NCBI GenBank assembly: GCA_019973155.2 | Contig: BPQB01000062.1 | Coordinates: forward strand, 1-64,000 | From: Phanerochaete sordida | Taxonomy: Eukaryota; Basidiomycota; Agaricomycetes; Polyporales; Phanerochaetaceae | Direction: 5' to 3' | Length of the DNA: 64,000 nt | In this document: positions 33,597-46,712 of the stretch, in pieces | How the letters are laid out: every line of letters begins with the position of its first letter | How positions within the stretch are numbered: the first letter of the stretch is position 1 | Position numbers and translations under genes: made by a program | The notes under the pieces: model-generated | The model's input: the letters and a program-made list of their open reading frames with translations, nothing else | Database searches by the model: none | Told to the model about the DNA's origin: nothing

Positions 33597-34320
33597 TTTG
33601 CTGGTACGCTCGCAGTGGTTACACGCAGAGCGTCGACCAGAGTCGCGGTGAGCTGATCTTGATCTTGATCTTATCTTATCTCCAGCTTACGAAAAGGCTT
33701 TGTGGCGCGTCGATCGATGTCGCGACTTCTGCACCTCTTCCACCACCACAGGCGTTCCATCAGCACATACACATCCAGCAAGGTGGCTGCTAGAGCGCTC
33801 AAAGCCAACAAGTAGAGTCATGACGAGGTGGCGTGTCAGCGAGGCCCGCAGAGGCCCGACGCGCAGGCCTGACATGCTCTCGGAGAGTCCACTCTTCTCT
33901 CTGCCTAACGTCTAGGCTGCACAAGCTAACGCCGCGATATCTGCTTCTCTCAGGTTCGCGGTGAGTCCTAGTTAGGTCTTGCAACTTGCACTCAGGCAAT
34001 ATCTCAGCCTCTAGCACTGCTCGGGCGCCAGGAGGACCCTGAGCGCGAATCAGACACGCTCACGTGCATGGACGCGCTTTGTGCCCACGGGTCTTAACGC
34101 CGAAACCGAACTCGAACCAAGTCCATCAACGTCGAGGAACGGCCCTACGATCGCGCTTCAGCACCTCCGAGCATTCCCACCGCCCGTCCAGCCCTAGCCT
34201 TCCCCTCCAGCGCCTTCTGGGAGCTCCAGTACTCGCTGACTTGCAACGACGCTGCTGCTCCAGTTCCTCCTCTTTCTCTATGCGCTTGGGCTTGTCTTAG
34301 GCATCGAGGACAACCAGAAG
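33433..34320. other. Intergenic with A30 tract, upstream of the giant scaffold gene
   Basis: Contains the A30 homopolymer and a short TCTTGA repeat; no gene supported. The promoter of the scaffold gene must be in its distal part. Confidence 0.45.
33563..33592 (+). repeat. A30 homopolymer
   Basis: Thirty consecutive A residues, followed 65 nt later by a TCTTGATCTTGATCTTATC microsatellite. Unusual in this GC-rich DNA; possibly the 3' tail of a retroposed sequence, but no target-site duplication is evident. Confidence 0.85.
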
Positions 34321-37300
34321 ATGCCGCGCTCCCCTGCCTCTGAATCGACCTACCCAGAATCCACGCTTGGGCCCCAAAGCCCCATCTTCGGCACTGCGTC
34401 GTTCTCCACTTTCACCACTACCGCCCTCACCTCGCTATGGCCAGGATCCCGAAGAAGTGCGTAATGCGCTCGTCAATTTGACTCTCATTCTCATTCTTCG
34501 CAGACCAATCCGAAAGCTCGTCCTGCTTGAGCGACGGGGCTTCTGTCCTCGAGCACGACAACGTGGAGACTAGCTCCACAGTGCACGGCGGATCGCAACC
34601 CACCGCGTCCTCACACACCTACGGCCAGCCCTCCTACTCGCGCAGCACCAGCAGCCTCACCGAGCGCGACTACACATATCCGTCCACGAGCACCCTCTCC
34701 TCGTCGTACCACGTCCGCTCCCCGACCGACCCGTACACCACGTCCACCCAGCCGTCTTCTGTGCCCTCGCGGACACAGAGTTTCTCGAACAACACCTTCA
34801 CCCCGCTCAGCAGCCAGTCGCACACCCGGGACGTCCGCTCCCAGTCCTTCTCCGACCAGTCCCAGAGCACGCCTACGCGCCACTCTGCGTCCTCCGCGCC
34901 GTACACCTCCACGCTGCCCTCCACGATCCCCTCGACGCTCTCCTCCTCGCAGCTCCAGTCCCACCACGCCAGCAGCACCGGCAGCGTCTCGCGGCGCACC
35001 GCCGGCGAGCTCATCGCGCTCTACGAAGAACGCGCGGGCCGCGCCGCCTCCCCACACCCCTTCCCGGCACACATGAACCAGTCCCTCCACGCCCGAACCC
35101 TGTCAGCCCCAAGCGAACGCCCCGCCTCACCGACCAAAGCACCCACCGTCAGCACCGCGACGCTCGGCATGCCCGGCGCGCTCTCGCGCTCGCGCGGCAC
35201 CCCGTCCACCGACTCGCGGTCGAGGAGCGACGCCAAGTCCGAGGTCTCCGCGTGGAGCTTCGGCAGCGGCAGCGGCAGCAACACCCAAAGCCAGACCCGC
35301 ACGCGCTCGCGCTCGCCGACGTCGCGCACACGCTCGCCGACATCACGCACAAGGTCCGGCACCTCGCGCACGCGCTCGGGCACGTCACCGTCCGCGCGCA
35401 CGCGCGCCAGCAGCCCCGGCAAGAGCGCCGCCTCCGGCTGGTCCTACTCCAGCAGCGGCGCGGGTCCAAGCGGCGGGGGCGGGGGCGGGATCCTCGGCGC
35501 GATCTCTGGATTTGTAGGCCTGAGCGGGTCGCGCACGGCGTACTCGGCGAGTGCGCGCACGCGCTCGCCGTCGCCGCGCACCCACTCTCGCACCGGGACC
35601 TCGCGCACGGGATCGCCTTCGCGGACGTACGCTAGGAGGCGAAGCCGGAGTACGAGTCTCGGGCGGTCGGCGTTCAGTGGGGCGCGGCGAGCCAGGAGTC
35701 GGAGTGGGAGGAGCAGGAGCGTGAGTCCGGAGCGGCGTGTCGAGGAGAGCGAGAGCACGGAGGAGCTCGGCGAGATGGGCCCGCTCGCGCACGACAACCC
35801 TGACGAGGTACGCTCCCCATCGCACTAACTGGCATCTCACTAACGCGTCACGCAGCCCGTGTACGAAGCCCCGGTCTGGTACTACAACGTGCACCGCCTC
35901 GCGCACTACACGTGGGAGCGCGGGCACGCGCAGCTCTTCCCGCACATGCTCGTCGTGCGCTGGACGGAGCCCTCGGGCCTCATCGCGGAGGTCAAGCTCG
36001 ACCTGCTCTCGTGCGTCGAGATCCGCACCGTGCGCCCCAGCGGCGCCGCGCGCGACGTGCGCGTCGAGGCCCTCCGCGAGGACGGCCGCGTCGAGAGCGT
36101 GCGCTTGATGACGTTCGAGCTTGGGTATAGTGATAGCCTGGAGCGGCTTGGGGCCGAGACAAGGGTCGAGATGGGCGCGTGGTTCGACGCGATCCAGTGA
36201 GTGCCCCATCCGCGCACTCTGTATTGGCGACCGCATACTGACGCGCCGCAGGACCGTCTTCACCGGCAACATGTCGCTCTCCTCCGGTTCACACCAGCCC
36301 GATCCCGAGCCGGAGTCGCCCTACGAAGAAACCCTCTCGCCCGCAGACGAGCCGTCAGAAGTCGCCTCCGACGTGCAGATCGGCTCGCGCTCGACGATCT
36401 ACATCTCGAGCAGCCCGCGCGCGGGTGGCGCTGGGTTGCGCGCGGAGGTCGTGCAGGCGCGCAGCGCGACGCCGCCGCTCGACGTCACCGTCGGCTCCTG
36501 GCGCCGCCGCACGCAGGCGCGCTCCGAGGTGTCGACGCTCGAGTCCGCCGCCGTCACCACACACACCACCTCCTCGCGCCCGACAGCGACGACGTCCTCC
36601 CATCCGACGAACACTGCCACGGACACGTTCTCGTCGCTGGCGTCGCGCCCGAGCGCGCGCACGCTGTTCGACATCGGCTCGGGCACGGGCACGGATGTCG
36701 TCGCGAGCACGCTCTCGCTGCGCGGCACCGCGGAGCGCTCGCTGCTCGGCGACTCGTGCCACTCGCTGTCGTCGTACGACCGCTCGTACTCGTCGTTCGA
36801 CCGCTCTTATTCTTCTTTCGACCGTGGCGCATCCGGCGACCGCCCGGCGTCCCCGAGCACCGTGCGGGCGCACGAGACGGGGCAGAGCCGCGCGACGCTC
36901 ACGCAAGCGGACTTCTACTCTGCACTGCAGCCGCAGGCGACAGGCTCGCAGCGCCACCCGCCGTACCCCGGCACGCCGTACGCGCGCGCGGGCGACGTCT
37001 CGCAGGACGAGAGCGATTACGCGACCGCGCCGAGCCCCGACGCGTCCTTCGTGTCACTCGACCCTGTTGAAGATCTTCCGGGCGAGGATGCGGACGCGTT
37101 CTTCGCCGCGGGCGCGACGCCCCCGCGGAGCTATAGTCCTGGGAGTCGGATCGGGTATTATGGCGCTGTGTGGGACGGAGATCAGTTGCTGAGTCGGGCG
37201 GGGAGTGATGTTGGTGTGAGTGAGGTTGGTGGGAGTGAGCGCGTGGCGAGCGAGGTCGGTGCTCCGACGGAGAGAGGGACTGAGGCGCCGCCGGGGCTGG

Positions 37301-40300
37301 CGCCGCCTTCGGAGGTCGAGGAGGAGGCTGAAGTAGTGGTTGAAGAAGAAGCCGAAGAAGTGGTGCAAGAAGAGGTCGAGGAGGAGAAGCCCCCCACCGA
37401 AGTCGCCCCGGAAAAATCCATTCCAGAACCCGACGCCACCGCCTCAGCGGCGCAAGTGCCTCTCCCGCCATCCGTCTACACGCCCTCCGCGGTCACATCG
37501 ATCCTCCCGACCGGGCCCCCCACTGAAAGCGCGCGCTCCGACGCCCTCTCGTCGCTCTCGCTCTCCGGGCCCGAGCTCACGCAGCTCCCAGGCTCGCACT
37601 CCGACGACGCGTCCCAGAATCCCGAGGCGATGCCCACGCCCGCCGTGCTCGACGCCGTCAGCGCGCGCCTCGCGGGCGAGGTCGTGCCGGAATCTATGCT
37701 GGGCTCAGAGGTCTCTGAGCACGAGACCGAGCAAGAGCCAGAACCAGAGCCAGAGCCAGAAGCTGAGCCAGAGGCTGAACCTGAGCCTGAGCCCGCGGCG
37801 GAACCGGAGCCAGAGCCAGAGCCCCAGGAGAGCGAGCCAGCGCCAGAGCAAGGCCCCGAACCAGAGCCCGCGCCGCAAGAGGAGCCCGCGCGCGAGCCGA
37901 GCGAACCAGCCGACCCCGTCGACGCGCCGAAGAGCCCGTCGGTCGCGACCTCGTGGGGCGCGGAGACGGACGGGACGTACGACTCGTCCGTGCTGCACGC
38001 GTCGCCGTCGCTCCGCTCGAGCGGCGCGCGCTCCGTGCTCACCCACCTCGACCACTCCGACGCCGCGTCTAGCGCGCCGCTCGTCTCACCGCACAGCACG
38101 TCGCTTGGCACCCAGTTCACGGACGATGTGGCGGAGGAAGAGGAGATGGAGGGGGCGCGCACGCCTGTCGGGCGCGCGCCGAGCGTCAGTGATGCGGCGT
38201 CCAGCCTGGACAGGTCGAGTTCGGCGACGACGGAGGATACCGAGAGCGTGTGGTCAAGCGGCCCGCCCAGCGTGCCGTCGAACACGATGAACACGCTGTC
38301 CGACCAGCAGAGGCGCGGCAGTCTGATTGCGAGCGACGCGATCAGCTCGCTCTCTCTGGCGTCGTCTATCCTGGGACGGAGTGTGGGAGAAGATGCCAGT
38401 AACGTCGGCGTCGAGGAAGTCGAGCAGAAGGAGTACGTTGAGATTGCGGTAAGTGCTCGTCTTGCCTTCCGTCGATGAAAATTACTCAGTATCTCGTAGA
38501 TTTCTCCGCACATGGAGGGCATCATGATCTCGCGACCGCCTTCCACGCACTCTGTGTCGATTTCCGCCGAGCCGCCGGTCGGGCACAAGGGTGTCGGCGC
38601 GGACAACTCGAAGTTCGACGTGGAGGAGCTGTCGCCCCGGTTCAAGAACCTGACGACGACGTTCAGGATGATGCTCAACGAAGAGACCCAGCGACTTCTG
38701 TCCTACTTCGACGAGCGCGGCGCGTTGAACGAGAAGGGTCTCGACGACGTCAGAGGCGCGCAGAGCGAGCTCCTTGCGCTCTTCCGCGATGCTCAGGCCA
38801 AGCCCGAGAAGCTGCCTGAAGCTGCGAAGGTCGACTTTGCCACTTCGCCGATCATGGTCGCGCGCATGGAGGCCAGCACGTCTCCCATCCCGTCTGAGGC
38901 CGTGGAGCGATCCCTGTCTCCAATCCTCCTGACGACATACGCCGACGCCCAGATGTCGACGTCGCCCCTCGCAAAGAAGAGCCACGTACGCATCACCCTG
39001 CTCTCGCCGCCGCGCAAACGCGCGATGACCCCCGAGAGCGTCGTCGGCTCCTTCCTCTCGTCCCACCACTCGGACGAGGCGAGCGAGGTACCCGCCGAAG
39101 GCCTCTCAATCGAGCGCGTCTGGGAAGAGCGCGAAGAGGCCGCATCTCCGCTCTCGCCGTCCTCGATCATGTCCGACACCGCGTCAAGCTCGTCCCGGCA
39201 GACCGTCATCCGTGCACCGCCGTCGCGCGTGTCCACGCGCCGCCGCGTCTCCTCGCCACCCGCGACGATTCCCGGCTTCAACGGGCCCGAGCTCGACGAC
39301 GTCTCGCCCGCGGACTCGGTGTCAAGCGTCGGCGTGGACGCGCCGCAGCCGCAGGTGCTCGAACAGAGCGCCGAGCAGCGCTCGATCCTCCTCGCGCCCG
39401 TCGACGAGAGCGTGCACCGCTCGATCCAGATGCCGATCCCGCTCCGTGCGGTGCCGTTCGAGGGCTCTCTCGCGGACTTTATGGAGAACCATGTGCCGCC
39501 TACGGACTCCGAGGAGCGCACCGAGGTCGCGCAGCGCATCGATACGCCAGCCGTTGAGAAACATGACCAGGGCACGAGTCCGCTTGTCTTCGAGGACGAC
39601 CTGCCCGCACCGACGCCCAAACAGTCGACAGTCGTGGTGGAGTCTGAGGTCGCCGAGTCAGAAGTTATCCTACCACCAGAGAAAGCTGCCATTGCCACGT
39701 CTGACAAAGGAACATCGCCTTTGGTTCCACCCATGGAGCCTGTCGCTGAGTCTGACATAGCGGAAGATGACGTGCTGTCGACAACGGAGAAAGCCATCTC
39801 ACCTATAGTTCCTCCCACTGAGCCTGCAGCGGAGTCAGACATAGCTGACGACGACATCGTATCGACGACGGATAAAGCTATCTCGCCTATGGTTCCTCCT
39901 ACTGAGCCGCCGCAACTGGAAGACGACGCTGCATCGACCACCGAGAAAGCCGTCTCCCCCGTCGTATCTGCCTCTGAACCTGAGCCAGAGGTCGTCGCCC
40001 TCGATATGCCTCCAGTCAAGGTCGAGATGGGGACGTCGCCACTTATCTTCCCTGTCACGCCGATTCCGCAAGAGCAGGAGCTCATCGAAGAGGAGCTCGC
40101 GCCTATCCAGGAGGCGCTGGAAGAAGCGGCCCCCGAAGTGGTTGAGGAGCCCGCAGCGGAGCCGGTGGAAGACGTGCAGGTCGAGCCGGTGGAAGAGGCG
40201 CAGCCGATAGAGATGGTCGAAGTTGGCATCTCGCCGATCGTGCCAACACCCGTGCTCGCAGATGGCGATGAAGACGCTGCGCTCGAGGACGAAGACGAAG

Positions 40301-43300
40301 AAGAAGACGAGGTGTCTCCCGCAACAACAGTGAAGCCACTACCCGCCAAGGTTGACGTCGCTTGCGAGACAGAGGTCCCTGTCGAGGCACCTACGCCCGA
40401 GCCAGCCGTCGAAGTCCCGATTTCGCCGGAGGACGAGCCTGTAGAAGAAGCGCCAGTCCCTGAGCCAGTCGTCGAAGTTCAGACTCCAGTGGAAGATGAG
40501 CCGGTAGAAGAAGCGCCGTTACCTGTCGCCGAAGTCGAGGTGGAACCCGAGGCAAGCGAGCCTGCCGCGGATTCAGAACCTTTGGTAAGTGCAGGTGGTA
40601 CGATTACTGCAAGTTACTCAAGGTTTGTAGGAGGAGCCTGTGCCCCAACCAGATGTCACCGACGATGCTAGCCCTGAGATAGCCGAGGAAGAAGCTGTCA
40701 CATCCCCGACGATCGAGCCAGCCCCAGAGCTCGTGCGAGATATCGTCTCGCCGCCAGACAGCCCCGCACCTGTAAGCCACAGCCACGTTTACGCATTCAT
40801 CCATCTGACGTCGCCGTGCAGGCTACGCCACAGTTGTCATCGACGAAAGATCTTGTTGTTCTTCTCGAGGTATGACTCGGATCTTCGTGCATGGCTAGTG
40901 TTCGTTGCTGATGGGGGCGTTCAAGGAGCTCCGCAAGTCCCGCGAGGAGTCTCAGCACTTCAAGGAGAAGTGGGAGCAAGCTCAAGGAAGGTGGGACGAA
41001 GCGCAAGGAAAGTGGGATCAGGTCCAGGGGAAGTGGGAGCAGGTACAAGGAAAGTGGGAGCAAGTCCAAGGGAAATGGGATCAAGTGCAGGACGATGAAG
41101 GCAGGTATCGTCAAGCGAGTATTACTGTCCAGATGGAGCTCTCTGCCAAAGTCGACAAGATGATGGACCTCTTCGAGTCATTCTCTAAGCAAGATTTTGG
41201 TGCGTGCGTTGTTACATGCCTCCGCTCCTTCCTTTGACACGGAATCCTTCCAGCGACGAAGTATTCTGGCGCAATTCCGTCGGTCCAGTCTCTCCCTCCG
41301 GGCTTTGTTCCGCAACCCCAGGCGCAGACGGTAATGTCGTCTTTTTGTTTACACTGCACCTTTACTCATAATCCTCGTCCAGCCCTGGTGGTACCACCCG
41401 CAGACCGGTCAACTATACCCCGTGATGAGCGCCATTTCTCCTGCGCAGGTGCCAATTCCGCCGACTCCTGGTCAGCCCGTGGTCGTACCTGCAATGCCGT
41501 CATCTTCGGGCTCGTCGAGCTCATTATCAAGCCGATCCTCTACCCCGTCAACACTTCGTACAACAACAGACCTTCCGCTTCCGTCGCTCGACATGCCCCA
41601 TCTTTATTCGACGTTCCCTGCGCCACAACCACAGCTGCCAATCAGCATGGACGAGGTCATCCCTTCGCCTCCCGTGTTCCATATGCCACCGGTACAGATG
41701 CCCACCCCAGTCGTCCACGTCGTTATGCCAGAGCCGGTCATTCCTCCGACACTATCGGACACGTCCTTCCGGCCTGAGACTCGCTCCGTTGACATAAGAG
41801 ATGTCCCACTCCCGGCCGACTTCGAATTCCCGCCTGCGTCCGAAGCTGCATCTGTCGAGCCCGCCGCTGCTACCCCTCGCCCCGCTACGCCCGCGCCTGT
41901 CATTCCTCCCGAACCTTCGCCTGTTTCACAACCTCGCGAGATCATCTTGGCCTTACCTGTCGAAGCTGCTGCAGAAATGCCAGCTACCCCCGGTCCTTCC
42001 GAAGATGTTACACGGCCAGAGGATGTCCGCGACGCTATGCCGGAGCCCCCAGTTTTGCCCGCCGACGTTGACGTGACGCCCGAGTCCGATTCGCTGTCCG
42101 ATACCGATACTCCACGGCCCAGCCACGTCGCGCTTGAAGCTCCGGCTGAGGTCGCTCCTACATTTGCCGATGGCCTTCCTCAGTCCGCTCCAAGTGATTA
42201 TTTTCTCCTGACGCTCTCCATGTTTCACGCTGATAACCGTTCACAGATACGGTCAAGGCACGGGCTATTGACCTAGACGAGGAAGTCGATGCAGAAACTG
42301 AAGCTCCCGCCAACGTACCTTCGTCCGCCGTTATCGTCCCGTCCGCACTCCCCGGTAGCCCACATCGCGTCCCTCTTCCGCCCAGTCCTTCTCGCTCCTC
42401 CCTCGGTGACGGCGAAGCCATCTCCCAACAAATCTGGGATGCTGCCAACGATCTCCGACTCGCCGTGCAGACGACCCTGAGCGCTGCGCAAGGAGCAGAG
42501 GCGTACTCTCGTCAAGCTCAAGAGATCCTCGGCATCGTACGCACGCAGGGAGCAGAGTGCACACGACAACTCGAGGAGTGCATCCGCTTACGTGACGCAG
42601 CTAGGGTGGACAAGGAAGAGGCCCAAGCCGACAGGCTGCAGGCGCAGACCCTTCGCGAGGAAGCTGCTGCAGAACGAGTTCGCGACATCTCAGAGCGGGA
42701 AGCGAAGATCGAGCAGCTGGAACAGGAGTTGGCCGAGCTCCACGCTCAGGTTGAGGAACAGAAGCAGCTTCACGAGACCGCGGATGCGGAGCGGGAGGCT
42801 ACTCGGGCGACTGCAGATGCAGAGCGAGAAGCTCGCATACAGGTCCTCGAGGAAGAGCTCGCCAGTGTTCGCGCTGAGCGTGAGCAGGAGAAGGAAGCGC
42901 GGGCTATGGAGGACGCTGAACGGCAAGCAGAGGCGGAGGAGAAGGAGAAGACCATGCTAGCCCTCGCCGAAGCCAAAGCCGAAGCTGACGCTCGTATTGC
43001 TGCTCTTGAGGAAGAGAAGTCTTCCGCTATCGCTGCTCTCGAGGAAGAGAAATCCTCCGCTATCGCCACGTTGGAGGAGGCGAAGACCTCAGCGATAGCT
43101 GCTCTTGAGGAGGAGAGTGCCCTCGCGGTTGCTGCCCTCAAAGAGGAGAAAGCCATCGCAGTTGCCGCCCTCGAAGAGGAGAACGCCCTCGCCGCTGCTG
43201 CCCTCGCTACCCTCGAAGAGGAGAAAGCTGCGATTATTACTGAGCTTGAAGAGAAGGCTGCCGCGTTCGCCACCCTCGAAGAGGAGAAATCCACGGCGCT

Positions 43301-46300
43301 CCTTGCTCTCGAAGAGGATAAGTCTGCCGCGCTTGCAGCTCTCGAAGAGGAGAAATCCGCTGCGCTTGCAGCCCTTGAGGAGGAGAAGTCCGCCGCGTTT
43401 GCAGCTCTTGAAGAAGACAAAGCAGCTGCGCTGGCCGCTCTCGAGGAGGACAAGGCCGCCGCGCTTGCGGCCCTTGAGGATGAGAAGACTGCCGCCATCG
43501 CTGCCATCGAGGAAGACAAGGCCGCTTCCATCGCTCATCTGGAGGAGGAGCACACCGCCGCTCTCGCCTTACTGGAAGAAGAGAAGACCTCCATCGCCGC
43601 GGAATATGAACAGGCTAAACAGGATCATGAGGCCATTATCGCAGAATTCGAGCAGACCAAACAGGAGCATGAGGCCATGATCGCGGAACGAGACGAGGAG
43701 AAGGAGAGGATCCAAGAGGAGGCGCGTGCCGAGCTTGAGCGAATCACGAACGAACTGGAGCAGCGCGTGCAGGAGAAGGAGGAAGCCATCTCTTCGCTCT
43801 TGGCGCAGCACGAGGAAGCTTCTCAACGCTGCGCGGAGGAACAGGCAGAACGTGCGCAGGCTGCTGCAGATCGTGAACACGAGCTGCTCGAGACCGTTGC
43901 TGCAGGCGAAGCTCGCGTCCAAACACTGGAGGAGGAGCTCGCGTCCCTGAACGCTACCCTCGAGCAAGAGAAGGAGGCCTACGCCACGTCCCTTGCGGAG
44001 CGCGAGGTCGTTCACTCAGCTGACATGGAAGCCAAGGACGCAGAAGCGGCAGAGCGCGAACGAGCGCTGTCCGAGCAGATCACTGCGTTGGAGGAAGAGC
44101 TATGCGCCGCTCGTGCCGCATACATGGTAGAGCACGAACGCCTTGTCAACGAGCATACCAGTCACCAAGCGTCTTGGGAGGAACGCGAGCAAGCCTTCGC
44201 CGAGACTGAGGAGGAGCTCAAGGCGAGGGTCTCGACGCTGGAAGGAGAGCTCGAGATCAGCCAGCAACAGCACCGCGAGGCCCAGCAGTCTCTTGCCGAC
44301 GCCACGGCTGCTCACGAGGACCGTGTAGCTACCTTGGAAGGAGACCTTACTGCTGCTCAAGACCGTCACGCCGAGCTGGAGCAGTCCTTGGGTGATATCA
44401 CCGCAGCACACGAGGAGCGCGTCACAGCACTGGAGGATGAGCTAGCGTCCACTCAGACAGAACGCGATAACGCTCAGGTTGCGCTCGACGAGTACGCAGA
44501 GAAGGAGGCCGCGTGGACGGAACGCGAAGCAGGCCTTCTATCGACTGCGGAGGAGCGCGATGCCCGCATACAGACCCTTGAAGACGAGCTGGCCTCGTTG
44601 CGAGAGGAGCAAGAGCAAGAACGGCAGCGACGGGTCGCTGAAGACGGCGAACGGGCTGAACGCGAACGTATCGCAGTCGAAGCGTCTCTTGACCGGGAGC
44701 GCACCATCGCCGAGAGCCACGACGCCCGTATCAAGGAGCTCACCGAAGAGCTTGCCGCGCTGCGTGCGGAGCGCGAGCAGGAGAGAGCGAAGCGCGAGGT
44801 CGAGGATGCCGAACGCAGGGAAGCTGACAAGGCGGAAGCCAAGGAGGCTGCCGAGGCGCACACTGTACAGCTCACCGCGATTGAGGAGAAGCTCGCCCAG
44901 TTCCACGAGCACTCGACGGAACAGTTCACACAACAGGAGATCCGCGTCCAAGAGGTCACCGTCCGCCTAGACAGGATCGAGGACACCGCGACGCAGCGGT
45001 GGGAGCAGCTCGAAGCGGAGAAGGCAGAAGCTGCCGCTAAGCCAAGTAAGTCACCTACGATCGCCGTTCGGATTATGCTGACGAGTTCATCAGCCATGGA
45101 AACCATCCTGGACGGCCACAGAGACGAGCTGCGCGCGACCATGCAGGGCCAGCTCGAGGCTCTCGAGAATGGTAAGTGCTTTACTTTGCTTGGCGCGGAT
45201 CGCACGGCTCAGTCTCCGCAGGTCTCAAGGAGGACGGTATTCAGAAGCAGGACGAAATTCTAGCGCAGATCAGGGGCATGATCGAAGAGCATACCTCTGC
45301 TGCCATCACAAGCGTACGCATCATCTCCTTCAAAGTTTGTACAGCTACTGATTGAGCACATATAGTGCGTCAGCGAGTTCAGTACAATGCTGGAGTCTCT
45401 GAGCTCCTCTCAGCAAGCGGAAATTCTAAGCGCACTTCGCATTGCCATCCAAGAACAAGTGACACTCAACATCTCCTTCGTAAGTCATACACGCCTGCTT
45501 CTGCTGCGTTTGCTGAAATTCGGCGCCTAGTACATCGAAGAGCTGAGCAAGACCTGGGACGCACACGGCGCGCGCCTTCTGGAGGAAGTTCTCACGACTG
45601 TTCGCTCGACCGAGCACGACGTCGTGGAGTTCAATACGGATAACGTAGGTCTTCTGTTTTCCCGAATTGTGATGATAGCTGACGTCGTACAGCACCTCAC
45701 GGACTTCTGCAAGAACCTCGCGCCTGAGATGCTTCAGCTCTTCCATGAGATCAGGGAGAAGGAGGAAGAGAAGCAGAAGCTGGATCGGTGAGTTAGCTGT
45801 CCCAGCCGGGTCGGCAATTCTAAATGAAATGCGATTACAGTCAGATCGACATACTGAGACGCCACAAGACCGACTACGAAACTGAGGATCTCGGGTACGT
45901 CGCACACGCTTGAGGAATATTCAGAGAACTCACCATTCTTCAGACCGTCCGACTCTACTCCGGAAGAGGTCCCCATGAAAGGCGCTTGGCGCGGCAGATC
46001 GAGCGCACGGCGCAGAGCTGCGGATCCCCAAAGTCACCCTCTTCCCGTACCACCCGAGCAGCTCTACCCCTCACCGCCGCCGCCACCGATGAGCCATCGG
46101 GGTGCTCCAAGTTATCACGATCCATCACGACCGGTGTCCTCATGGGGGTCATGGCCAGGTACGATGCTTCCGCTCCCTGCCGCTAGCTTTGCTGACCCAT
46201 GCGTCTATAGCTGATTCTGTGAATCAGCCGACAGACCCTTCCGTGCAGCTCGCCATGATCCCCCCACCTGTGCATCACAGCGAGTACGGCGGGTCCCAAG

Positions 46301-46320
46301 CTACGTATTATCATCAATAA
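34321..46320 (+). CDS. Giant PH-like/coiled-coil scaffold protein, predicted 3,703 residues
   Basis: Nineteen exons with consistent phase: 34321-34456, 34504-35807, 35856-36196, 36252-38448, 38500-40584, 40631-40771, 40822-40869, 40899-41199, 41254-41330, 41383-42193, 42247-45045, 45094-45171, 45222-45313, 45366-45479, 45531-45644, 45693-45787, 45841-45894, 45944-46158 and 46211-46320; the sum is 11,112 nt. Order: Ser/Thr-rich head with RS-like repeats; a PH-like module (WYYNVHRLAHYTWERGHAQL, FPHMLVVRWTEPSG) at about residues 480-600; long acidic disordered stretches with EP and SP repeats; a heptad repeat; PWWYHPQTGQLYP; about 900 residues of coiled coil with 11-residue repeats; a helical C-domain and a Pro-rich tail. 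No signal peptide or TM. A cortical or polarity scaffold is inferred from the architecture only; no named family recognised. Confidence 0.78.
40968..41090 (+). repeat. 21-nt tandem repeat coding heptads KWEQVQG (about six units)
   Basis: Six consecutive 7-residue units (KWEQAQG, RWDEAQG, KWDQVQG, KWEQVQG, KWEQVQG, KWDQVQ) in exon 8 of the scaffold gene. Trp at the same heptad position in each unit is unusual for a coiled coil. Confidence 0.9.
42998..43590 (+). repeat. 33-nt tandem repeat coding 11-residue (hendecad) units
   Basis: About 18 degenerate copies of AALEEEKSAAL in exon 11 of the scaffold gene. The 11-residue periodicity predicts a right-handed or straight coiled coil in contrast to the flanking heptad regions. 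Confidence 0.9.
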
Positions 46321-46712
46321 GGCCCTTCGGGCCAACCGCATAGAGTTATTTATGTCATCTCCCATCGTTCCTTCGCATGCTCATTGTTACCCGCGCACAC
46401 TGATACCGTTTTCCTTTGCTCACGATGCTCACGATGCTCACGATCTTCACGAATATCCTGCCTTGTATTATATTTAGTTATTGTATGGGTACGCTACTTG
46501 TCAAATGAAGTCTTTGGTCTGTGTTTTATCTTCTGAGATGCTTCGTAGCAAGATGCCGACTGTGAGGACGACAAAAGAAAATGCAGCCAAAATTGCGGCG
46601 CCACTCTGCTGTTTGGCTCTGTTAGAAGCGAAGGCCCCTGCCTTCCGCTCACGGAACATGTCGCTTTCTCTCAAGTTTAGCTGTCATCAACTTGCATCCT
46701 ATTCAAAGCACC
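46321..46712. other. Intergenic upstream of kinase copy 5
   Basis: About 390 bp. Contains GCTCACGAT repeated three times (46418-46444) and the conserved TGTTAG box at about 46620, 93 nt before the next ATG. Confidence 0.6.

Noticed and set aside
33474..33656. ORF containing a poly-Lys stretch over the A30 tract
   Set aside because: The Lys run is just the homopolymer in translation; the frame lacks support and no downstream structure.
37476..40349. Two long Ser-rich minus-strand ORFs (400 and 518 codons)
   Set aside because: They are the antisense of Glu/Pro/Ser-rich coding repeats of the scaffold gene, which explains their Ser/Gly composition.
42770..43531. 253-codon minus-strand ORF with AAS-SSRAASAA repeats
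   Set aside because: Antisense of the hendecad repeat array; no independent start or promoter.
46418..46444. GCTCACGAT tandem triplet as a possible operator or minisatellite of note
   Set aside because: Only three 9-nt units; too short to interpret.
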